Assembly (NCBI GenBank): GCA_020851885.1
Contig: JADZBW010000075.1
Location: 1 to 5,200, forward strand
Length of the DNA stretch: 5,200 nucleotides
Source of the DNA: Fimbriimonadaceae bacterium
GTDB lineage: Bacteria > Armatimonadota > Fimbriimonadia > Fimbriimonadales > Fimbriimonadaceae
Direction: 5' to 3'
Shown piece by piece: positions 1 to 5,200 of the stretch (position 1 is its first letter; every line of letters starts with the position of its first letter). The notes under the pieces are model-generated. The model did no database searches, was not told the DNA's origin, and was given only the letters and a program-made list of their open reading frames with translations. A program made the position numbers and the translations under genes.

Positions 1-1
1 G

Positions 2-2077
2 TATTACGGGTTGGACCCCAAGACCGGATCTGACAAGGGGAGCGATACGCTCGGCAAACTTGCGATCAATATGATCAATCTCGGCTCAGGCTCGTCCCAG
101 CCAAGCGGAGGTTCAAGGAAGACCAGCAGCAGCCCGACGGATATTAGCGCGCCCCTCTTGAAGAGGTTTAACAACGCGATTCGGTTCCTCGACCAGGGCC
201 AAAAGAACTCGTTCCCGGCCGCTGCATTCAAAGGGATCGTCGTTGTTTGTTCGAATAACCAAATCTATGCCTATGATGCGGATCCAAAACGAGACTTGGA
301 TGGAGACGGCAACCCAGACGACGGCCTAAGAGACTTCTCGTTCGGCAGTAACGTCGATGTGATCTGGACCAGCAATCCACTTGCCGGGCCAATTTCAGCG
401 CCGACATGCGTGGAAGTAGCCCAACCGGCCGCGGGCGTTCCCTCCGATCAGGTTCTGGTCACGCTGGCGGATGGCACCGTTGCCGCGTTCAATGCCTTTA
501 CGACAAATGCTACAGGCACCCTGTTGGCGGGGCCGTTCAATCCCGTCTATACCGTCGCACCACCGGCAACGGTCAATAGCGTGGATACGTCTCAGATTGG
601 CCACGGCCCTTACGCACCGACAATCCACGAGGGCCTCGCCTATGTGGCGACGAACCCTGGAACCCCGAGTACGGGTCAAGTTTGGATGTTCGATCCCTCC
701 CAGGGAGGAGCGGGCGGACTGCAAACCGGCGGCCAGCGATGGCTGGTGGGCGATCCAATCGCACCGACGATTCAGAATATCTCCGCGCCTCCAACCGTTG
801 GCTACGTTCCCATTGCCGACAACTCCGGGGGCATGGATCGTATCGTTTATGTACCCACGCGACCCGGATCGACGATCGCAGGTCCCAATGCGGGCATCTA
901 CAGCCTTTGGGCGGGCGCTCGAGGCGAATCACCCATTTCCGCCGACGGGCTTAGCATCCCCACGAGCTTGACGGTAGTCACCCGCGCATCGCAGCGCGGT
1001 CTTTGGCTAGACCTCACGACGGGTTCGCGGGGCGTGAAACTCACGGTCATCAAGGCCAATGGCGATCCGCTGACGATCGCGGAAATGAACGCCTTGTTCA
1101 CCGGCGGTGTCGTCCAGAGCTCGCCCGGCGTCCTTGATTTTGGCTTGACCGGCGCTTGGGATCCAACCTACGCGGTTCGCATCGACTACACGGTGGACTG
1201 GGGTCGAGGTCCCGCTGCCAGCCAGTCGATCGTGCGTGGAAGCATCTTCCTTCCCGATGATCCGAACAACCGCAAGCAGATTTTGGGCAGCATCGCCATG
1301 AGCCCGAGAGGCACGATCTATGTGGTTCATAGTTCGATGTCCGAAACCTCTTCGCTCGAAGGTGGCGCATTCTATGCCTTCCGAGAGCAGGGACAAGGCG
1401 CATTCAACTGTGTGATCCGTTACGATGCCTATCGAAGGCACACGGTCAATCTCAATCAAGCCCAGCCCGTTCAGGTCGCGGCGACGGTGAGCGATACCGA
1501 TCAGTTGCTCAACCTCGCTCCCATTCTGGGTGGCACGGTCGACCGGTTGACATTCATGACCGGACCCACGGTCAGGGGCGATCTGGTCTATGCAGCCGCC
1601 AGTATGCGCAAAGCGGGTCCAGGCTTTACCGGCTTCATCCCCCATACGGTCTTGTTCGCGTTCAAGGCGGAACCCGAGGCACCAGAGATCCAGGTTGGAG
1701 ACCTGCCTTCGGGATTCTCGCTGGTCCAGCCGGATATGGTGCGCAGCACCATCAAGAGCACGCCGACGGTGTTGAACGTCGCCGCCCAGGGGCAATACCA
1801 GTACATTCGCGAATCCGGCAAGATACGCTTCAATAGTCTGATGTCGCCCAATCGCGGCCAGATCAGCAGCGCGTTCAATCTGAGCCAACCGGTCATCGTT
1901 CGGTCAGGCGGGCGTCCGGACCAACTTGTCTATCCGGATGCATCGGCAGGGAGTCGGTGGTCGCCACTTTCATGGTTCACCATCTTCCATGGCATGGAGA
2001 ATCCGGTCGGTCCGGTGGTTACCGGTGGCACCCTCTTCTTGGGCGGCGCGAGCGCTCTGCCCTACTTCATCAATTAG
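2..2077 (+). CDS. PQQ/BamB-like beta-propeller protein, N-terminal part (5'-partial)
   Basis: The frame is open to the left edge. The first residues, YYGLDPKTG, look like an internal PQQ-propeller blade (compare the typical YALDPxTG), so the TTG at base 11 is unlikely to be the true start; it has no signal peptide after it and too little sequence before it to show a ribosome site. Counting from bases 2-4, blade-like strand pairs recur near residues 77-94 (GIVVVCSNNQIYAYDAD), 148-167 (VLVTLADGTVAAFNAF), 209-234 (LAYVATN..QVWMFDPS), 278-304 (RIVYVPTR..GIYSLWAG), 434-463 (GTIYVVHS..AFYAFRE), 524-558 (LVYAAAS..VLFAFKAEP) and 673-689 (GTLFLGGASALPYF). Residues 98-107 form a calcium-loop-like motif. 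Residues about 333-419 are a beta-rich stretch without the blade pattern. The frame ends at TAG, but coding sense continues directly after it. Propeller family is fairly secure; exact subfamily and ligand are unknown. Confidence 0.8.
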   Translation, partial: YYGLDPKTGSDKGSDTLGKLAINMINLGSGSSQPSGGSRKTSSSPTDISAPLLKRFNNAIRFLDQGQKNSFPAAAFKGIVVVCSNNQIYAYDADPKRDLDGDGNPDDGLRDFSFGSNVDVIWTSNPLAGPISAPTCVEVAQPAAGVPSDQVLVTLADGTVAAFNAFTTNATGTLLAGPFNPVYTVAPPATVNSVDTSQIGHGPYAPTIHEGLAYVATNPGTPSTGQVWMFDPSQGGAGGLQTGGQRWLVGDPIAPTIQNISAPPTVGYVPIADNSGGMDRIVYVPTRPGSTIAGPNAGIYSLWAGARGESPISADGLSIPTSLTVVTRASQRGLWLDLTTGSRGVKLTVIKANGDPLTIAEMNALFTGGVVQSSPGVLDFGLTGAWDPTYAVRIDYTVDWGRGPAASQSIVRGSIFLPDDPNNRKQILGSIAMSPRGTIYVVHSSMSETSSLEGGAFYAFREQGQGAFNCVIRYDAYRRHTVNLNQAQPVQVAATVSDTDQLLNLAPILGGTVDRLTFMTGPTVRGDLVYAAASMRKAGPGFTGFIPHTVLFAFKAEPEAPEIQVGDLPSGFSLVQPDMVRSTIKSTPTVLNVAAQGQYQYIRESGKIRFNSLMSPNRGQISSAFNLSQPVIVRSGGRPDQLVYPDASAGSRWSPLSWFTIFHGMENPVGPVVTGGTLFLGGASALPYFIN
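293..322 (+). other. Calcium-binding-like loop (DxDxDGxxDD) in the propeller
   Basis: The segment encodes DLDGDGNPDD, residues 98-107 counted from the first codon of the window. The spacing of acidic residues (D98, D100, D102, D106, D107, with G103) matches the calcium loop of EF-hand, dockerin and thrombospondin type 3 repeats. It lies right after a blade strand (IYAYDADPKR). A single loop on a propeller surface could stabilise an extracellular fold; calcium binding itself is inferred. Confidence 0.5.
2075..2077 (+). other. In-frame amber stop (TAG) inside a continuous coding frame
   Basis: The TAG follows LPYFIN and is followed in the same frame by VGPPVLPPPVYG. No other in-frame TAG occurs in the two genes, so general reassignment of TAG as a sense codon is not supported here. 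One base change restores a sense codon: CAG, AAG, GAG, TGG, TCG, TTG, TAC or TAT. The context (AAT TAG GTC) is not the known strong TAG-CAA-TTA readthrough context. The stop falls next to the proline-rich linker between the two propeller regions. Confidence 0.85.
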
Positions 2078-2299
2078 GTCGGCCCGCCGGTCTTACCACC
2101 TCCGGTATACGGAATCTTTGCCGGACTCAACGCAGATATCAGCGAGCGTGATCCATTCACCATCACCGATGCATCGCGGCCGTGGCTTCGCCAAGTTAAT
2201 GTAATCCAGGATAACGGGGGCGGCGCAATCAAGGCGAATCCCAACATCCGGTGGCCTCAAAATCAGGGCATCAAGACCTTTGAAGAATGGGCGCTCCGA
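2078..2299 (+). other. Start-less coding stretch joining the two propeller parts
   Basis: These 74 codons lie between the TAG and the first possible downstream start. They have no stop in the main frame and no ATG, GTG, TTG or CTG. The translation is a proline-rich linker (GPPVLPPPVYG) followed by normal-looking protein (DPFTITDASRPWLRQV, IRWPQNQGIKTFEEWALRV). No terminator hairpin with a T-run, promoter or ribosome site stands out. This supports a single ancestral gene across the stop. Confidence 0.75.
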
Positions 2300-3772
2300 G
2301 TGACCCAGGCTTCGATGCAGCTGAATTCGAGAACCATGAGCATTGCGGCGGGCGAAGGCGGATTCTTTGCCACTGGCGGATTCCCCGCGGGCACCTACGG
2401 TGGCAATGGATTCTTCTACGGATTCAGCCGGGCCGACTTCGTGATCTGCGATGAGGGTCGTCTGGGCCGGTACGATCCGGCTGGCAACCCGGTTTTCGGG
2501 ACCGACGTCACCGGCAGCTCCGGACCGGAAGCGAACATCGGATCTGCGCGCGGAATCAAGACGCTGCAGCGTCCGGCGCGCGCCTACCCGTTCGGGGTCA
2601 ACGAGCTTGTCGTCGTCGATCCTCCTACGAACCGAATCATTCGACTCGATGGGGCCGGACACGAAGTCCGATCGATCGACGGCTTCCGGATGGACCCCGT
2701 CTCGGGGATCTCGCTTGCCGCGAACGAGCCGCTCACCCTCAATAATCCGAGGGATGTCGTCGCGTTTACTGAATTCGTGCGCAACCCAACGGGGGTCTCC
2801 AACCCGCAAGCGCTCGAGTATTGGGTGCATTACGTCATCGCCGACTCCGGGAATCGCCGAATCGTCGACTTGATCGACCGACACTACGTCGGTCCGAACC
2901 GCATCATCGGCGACGCGATTCTGGTTAACAACGAGCGACAGCTTGGAGTGCTCCGATGGCACAGCCCGGCGGAATACAGCGGCAAGCGATACGCCTACAG
3001 TTCGATTGCTCGCGCCGCCAACGTGGACAATCCGCGCCAGTATTGGTACATCGCCGGTATCGGCAATGCAACGCCGACGCGGGTGGAAGTCGGTCTCGAT
3101 ACGCCCGGTGGGACATTGCCCCGGGATTCTAGAGACGGCAACGGCGGAATGATCATCTTCAATCCGTTCCTTGCATCGCAAAACGAAGTCATCAACGACT
3201 TCACAATCCCGGCGATCGGCGCCAATGTCTATCTGGACCCAGCTACTGGAAATTACGATCCGAATCCAAGGCCGGCCATGGTCAAGAAGATGTCGAACTT
3301 GACATCCGTGACCGTACGCAACGTCCTTTTGGGAGTGACCCCGCTCTGGGCAGTGATGTTCACCGACGCGACCGGCGTGTACGAGATCTATCGGCCAGGA
3401 GGTCCAGGAACGCCATGGATTACGCGATGGATGATGCCCAATGAGGCTTATCAGGTCCTCAGGAATCGCCCCGGCGCTCCCGCGACGATCTTCGGAACGA
3501 ACCCACTTGGATTGAGAGCCCAGTATGCGCGGCGGCTCGACTCGGGCGAGGTTCTGATAACCAATGGCTTCGTTGGCCGGCGCCAGGACGGATCTGATTT
3601 TGCGGGTGAAGTCGTCCAAGTGGATGGAACGATCGACCCGACCTTCGCGAATCCTGGGTTTGACTTCGCGAAACGGAATTTTGGCTTCTACTTTGGAAGC
3701 TTGAAGTTCGAGATTAACACGTTAACGGATACACGTAGCCTGTATCAGCCTGTTTTTGCAGATCGAAGGTAA
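2300..3772 (+). CDS. NHL-like beta-propeller, C-terminal part of the same protein (distal to TAG)
   Basis: GTG at 2300 is the first conventional start after the TAG, but it probably is not a real one: no convincing Shine-Dalgarno stands before it, no signal peptide follows, and protein-like sequence in the same frame extends back to 2078. The best reading is the C-terminal half of the upstream gene. NHL-type strands are visible: NELVVVDPPTNRIIRLDGAG (2597-2659), then LNNPRDVVAF followed after an insertion by VIADSGNRRIVDL (2834-2872), close to the NHL consensus of NPxGVAV and VADSGNxRI. Later come YWYIAGIGN, PLWAVMFTDATGVYEIYRPG and RLDSGEVLITNG with GEVVQVDG (about 3530-3628), which look like further blades. 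NHL propellers commonly bind proteins or other ligands; no enzyme motif is seen. The C-terminus (PVFADRR) has no sorting motif or membrane anchor. If translated alone it would lack an export signal. Confidence 0.65.
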   Translation: MTQASMQLNSRTMSIAAGEGGFFATGGFPAGTYGGNGFFYGFSRADFVICDEGRLGRYDPAGNPVFGTDVTGSSGPEANIGSARGIKTLQRPARAYPFGVNELVVVDPPTNRIIRLDGAGHEVRSIDGFRMDPVSGISLAANEPLTLNNPRDVVAFTEFVRNPTGVSNPQALEYWVHYVIADSGNRRIVDLIDRHYVGPNRIIGDAILVNNERQLGVLRWHSPAEYSGKRYAYSSIARAANVDNPRQYWYIAGIGNATPTRVEVGLDTPGGTLPRDSRDGNGGMIIFNPFLASQNEVINDFTIPAIGANVYLDPATGNYDPNPRPAMVKKMSNLTSVTVRNVLLGVTPLWAVMFTDATGVYEIYRPGGPGTPWITRWMMPNEAYQVLRNRPGAPATIFGTNPLGLRAQYARRLDSGEVLITNGFVGRRQDGSDFAGEVVQVDGTIDPTFANPGFDFAKRNFGFYFGSLKFEINTLTDTRSLYQPVFADRR

Positions 3773-3778
3773 AGGGGA
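3773..3778 (+). promoter_or_regulatory. Ribosome binding site for the golvesin-like protein gene
   Basis: AGGGGA begins directly after the TAA of the upstream gene and lies 9 bases before GTG 3788. It favours that start. A second weaker element, GGTGA at 3787-3791, sits 5 bases before ATG 3797 and matches the 3' part of the ideal AAGGAGGTGA, so ATG 3797 is a real alternative. Confidence 0.55.
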
Positions 3779-3787
3779 ATCTACTCG

Positions 3788-3871
3788 GTGAACTCGATGA
3801 CATTGATGAAAAAGCTCTGGATGGGAACTCTGATCGGCGCAAGCTTTGCGTTTGCCGCCGTTTCGGGAGCA
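3788..3871 (+). other. Signal peptide of the golvesin-like protein
   Basis: Residues 1-28. A short n-region with K8-K9 is followed by the hydrophobic core LWMGTLIGASFAFAAV and the small-residue site S26-G27-A28, with cleavage expected before Q29. No cysteine follows the cleavage site, so this is a Sec/SPase I signal and not a lipoprotein signal. No twin arginine is present. The mature protein should be exported. Confidence 0.82.
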
Positions 3872-5200
3872 CAAACCTTTCCAACGCTCGGCGGCAACAA
3901 CGCCCGAACGGGTCAAAATGCGACCCCGAACATCAGCCATCCCGGCCGTGGCTTCTTGACATGGTTCCGTCCCAATGCGGGCGATAGTCTTTCTGGAGCA
4001 ATCGTCCGTAACAATACGGCGATTGCGCCGAATGTCAGCTCGACCGGTGGTTGGCTTGCTTCGCCCGCGACCGACTCCGCTTCGTTCTTCTATGATCAGC
4101 CCAGCTATGGCGACTTAGCGTCCGACCAGGCAACGGGCGGGTTCTTCAACTGGGGCGGGTTCGATGGCCGAACGCCGGGCTATGCCTATACGACTACCGT
4201 GGCGGCGGGCAGCATCACCTATCCCACAGTCGGCGCAAGCCAATCTTGGACTTGGCAGTTCGACCCTCAGGCTGCGCCGATCAGCCAAGGCGGTGTCGGA
4301 CCGGCATTCGCCCGGAACTATGCGCTCTATGTATGGCTTCCGGCCGGATCCACCGGCGCTGGGTTCACCCGACGCTATCCCCAACGATTCTATGTCTATC
4401 GCATTAATTACGGGCCTGGCGGCAGCCTGACCTATATCGACGTCGTCGATACTTATGCCGCCGGTTCCGGTTGGACGCGACTCGGCAATGGCGGTAAAGA
4501 GACCAATGTCATGTTTGGCTACGATGGCACGACGCCGGTCACGATTACCCTGCTGAACACCGTTCCCTACGATAAGGACACCCAGCAACTGACGGACAAT
4601 CCGGGCACTTCGCTGGTCTATGCCGATGCCGCGATGGCGGTTCCGCAAGTGGGCGTCATGCGCGCCACCCCGACCGTCTCTTTTCTTGTTGGAGCGGCGC
4701 AGGGCCGTGCGATCGCCGCCGTCAATGAACTTTCGGTCGGCCTGAGAGATGGCGAGACCGTCACGGTCAGCCAGGGCGTCGTCAAGAGCTATAACTACGC
4801 AAACGGCGCGTTTGATACGGCGGCAACCGGAGTGCGGTGGACCTTCCGGCCCGCAGAACAAACGTTCACGACACCCATCGACGACCTTATCGCCACGAAT
4901 GGTGGGTTTGCGCCGACGATCATCGGCGTTGGTACCGCTACGGGCCAGGCAACGACCTACCTCACCTCGCCATTGACCGTCGTCCCTGGTGGAACGGCGG
5001 GCGTCACTTACGCACCGACGTTGGAAGATGGACAGTACGACGTTCAGATCTACTTGTCCACGAGCGTTGTGGGTCAGGATTTTGGCCAAAACGTGATCGT
5101 GGAAGTCCGTGAGGGAGCCGTCGTCAACCAATTCACCCTGAACATGAATCAGGCCAGCCCTGGCTGGTACCGAATTGGGAACCGAAAATTCACCCACAAC
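3788..5200 (+). CDS. Secreted protein with tandem golvesin-like domains (3'-partial)
   Basis: Starts at GTG 3788 after an AGGGGA site and stays open to the right edge: 471 codons, no stop seen. ATG 3797 and ATG 3806 are alternative in-frame starts that keep the signal peptide. Residues 1-28 are a Sec-type signal peptide (KK, a hydrophobic core, then SGA before QTFPTLGG). Residues about 86-286 resemble a Golvesin/Xly carbohydrate-binding-like domain: SWTWQFDP, then YALYVWLPAG, FYVYRINY, GWTRLGN, VTITLLN and the closing VYADAAMAVP. A second, divergent copy begins around residue 372 (VTYAPTLEDGQYDVQIYLS, VIVEVREG, GWYRIGN) and is cut by the edge. These domains occur in extracellular polysaccharide-related and surface proteins of bacteria; what this one binds is unknown. 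No catalytic motif is visible. It starts 15 bases after the propeller gene with no terminator between, so co-transcription is likely. The family call is from pattern memory and moderately sure; secretion is well supported. Confidence 0.82.
   Translation, partial: MNSMTLMKKLWMGTLIGASFAFAAVSGAQTFPTLGGNNARTGQNATPNISHPGRGFLTWFRPNAGDSLSGAIVRNNTAIAPNVSSTGGWLASPATDSASFFYDQPSYGDLASDQATGGFFNWGGFDGRTPGYAYTTTVAAGSITYPTVGASQSWTWQFDPQAAPISQGGVGPAFARNYALYVWLPAGSTGAGFTRRYPQRFYVYRINYGPGGSLTYIDVVDTYAAGSGWTRLGNGGKETNVMFGYDGTTPVTITLLNTVPYDKDTQQLTDNPGTSLVYADAAMAVPQVGVMRATPTVSFLVGAAQGRAIAAVNELSVGLRDGETVTVSQGVVKSYNYANGAFDTAATGVRWTFRPAEQTFTTPIDDLIATNGGFAPTIIGVGTATGQATTYLTSPLTVVPGGTAGVTYAPTLEDGQYDVQIYLSTSVVGQDFGQNVIVEVREGAVVNQFTLNMNQASPGWYRIGNRKFTHN
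4043..4645 (+). other. Golvesin-like domain 1 (complete)
   Basis: Residues about 86-286 of the secreted protein. Recognisable elements in order are the opening GGWLASP..DSASFFYDQPSYG, SWTWQF (153-158), ARNYALYVWLPAG (175-187), FYVYRINY (201-208), GWTRLGN (228-234), VTITLLN (261-267) and the closing LVYADAAMAVP. The order matches golvesin C-terminal-like domains: a strand ending in a Y-V-W-P pattern, a W..LG strand and a final ADA element. The family match was not checked by any search. Confidence 0.55.
4901..5200 (+). other. Golvesin-like domain 2 (truncated by the window edge)
   Basis: Residues about 372-471. VTYAPTLEDGQYDVQIYLS corresponds to the strand pair ending in YVWLPAG in domain 1, VIVEVREG to FYVYRINY, and GWYRIGN (459-465) to GWTRLGN (228-234). 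The final strands and the ADA element expected at the domain end lie beyond the window. The stretch between the two domains (about 287-371) is beta-rich and not assigned. Confidence 0.45.

Larger units (their letters stand above)
2..3772 (+). pseudogene. Large double beta-propeller protein gene, 5'-partial, interrupted by in-frame TAG
   Basis: One reading frame runs from the left edge to the TAA at 3770-3772, broken only by the TAG at 2075-2077. It has 691 codons before the TAG and 564 after. The two parts are in the same register. The 74 codons after the TAG contain no ATG, GTG, TTG or CTG, yet encode ordinary protein (LPPPVYGIFAGLNADISERD and onward). The N-terminal part resembles PQQ/BamB-like propellers and the C-terminal part has NHL-like repeats, joined at a proline-rich linker (GPPVLPPP). 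Such proteins are usually secreted or periplasmic; a signal peptide would lie upstream of the window. The stop could be a nonsense mutation, a sequencing or assembly error, or a readthrough stop; the sequence alone cannot separate these. No catalytic residues are recognised, and a scaffold or binding role is inference. That it is one gene is well supported; that it is inactive is not established. Confidence 0.72.

Noticed and set aside
11..13. TTG at base 11 as the true start of the first gene
   Set aside because: The frame is open upstream and YYGLDPKTG looks like an internal propeller blade. No signal peptide follows.
1007..1888. Minus-strand open frame (293 codons)
   Set aside because: Same codon-aligned shadow effect; the plus strand carries the propeller.
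2012..2025. Small inverted repeat CCGGT-GGTT-ACCGG before the stop
   Set aside because: A 5-base stem inside coding sequence, with no T-run, about 50 bases before the TAG. It is too short and badly placed for a terminator or a readthrough element.
2075..2077. Pyrrolysine insertion or genome-wide TAG reassignment
   Set aside because: Known pyrrolysine proteins are mainly methylamine methyltransferases, unlike this propeller. Only one TAG interrupts about 1,700 codons, which does not fit routine use of TAG as a sense codon.
2093..3619. Long open frame on the minus strand (508 codons)
   Set aside because: It is codon-aligned with the plus-strand gene, so it stays open only because the sense gene rarely uses TTA, CTA and TCA. 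Its translation is rich in Arg, Asp and Val with no domain pattern, while the plus strand shows clear NHL repeats.
4115..5197. Long open frame on the minus strand (360 codons)
   Set aside because: Also codon-aligned with the sense gene, with an Arg/Asp/Gly-rich translation and no motif. The plus strand encodes a signal peptide and golvesin-like domains across the same bases.

Overview
The window holds protein-coding DNA on the + strand from edge to edge, all in one codon register (codons start at bases 2, 5, 8...). I see no RNA gene, mobile element, CRISPR array, promoter or terminator. The DNA leans GC-rich, judged by eye and not counted. Genes carry Shine-Dalgarno and GTG/ATG starts, and one product has a classical bacterial signal peptide. 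Large secreted beta-propeller proteins next to golvesin-like (Golvesin/Xly carbohydrate-binding-like) proteins recall Armatimonadota of the Fimbriimonadia type. That assignment is an inference from protein style only.

Bases 2-3772 are one long reading frame, cut at its 5' end by the window edge and broken once by an in-frame TAG at 2075-2077. The part before the TAG (691 codons) looks like a PQQ/BamB-like beta-propeller with a calcium-loop-like motif and an inserted beta-rich segment. The part after it (564 codons) contains NHL-like propeller repeats. The 74 codons after the TAG have no ATG, GTG, TTG or CTG and still read as ordinary protein. The simplest reading is therefore one gene of more than 1,250 codons with a nonsense mutation, sequence error or readthrough stop, not two adjacent genes.

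After the TAA at 3770-3772, a Shine-Dalgarno-like AGGGGA leads within 15 bases into a second gene at 3788. This gene is open to the right edge (471 codons seen). It starts with a signal peptide and carries one complete and one truncated golvesin-like domain.

The short gap and lack of a terminator suggest that the two genes are co-transcribed. Together they look like a surface or extracellular cassette: a large propeller protein that could act as a binding scaffold, and a secreted protein with likely ligand-binding beta-sandwich modules. No catalytic motif is visible in either, so substrate and pathway remain unknown.
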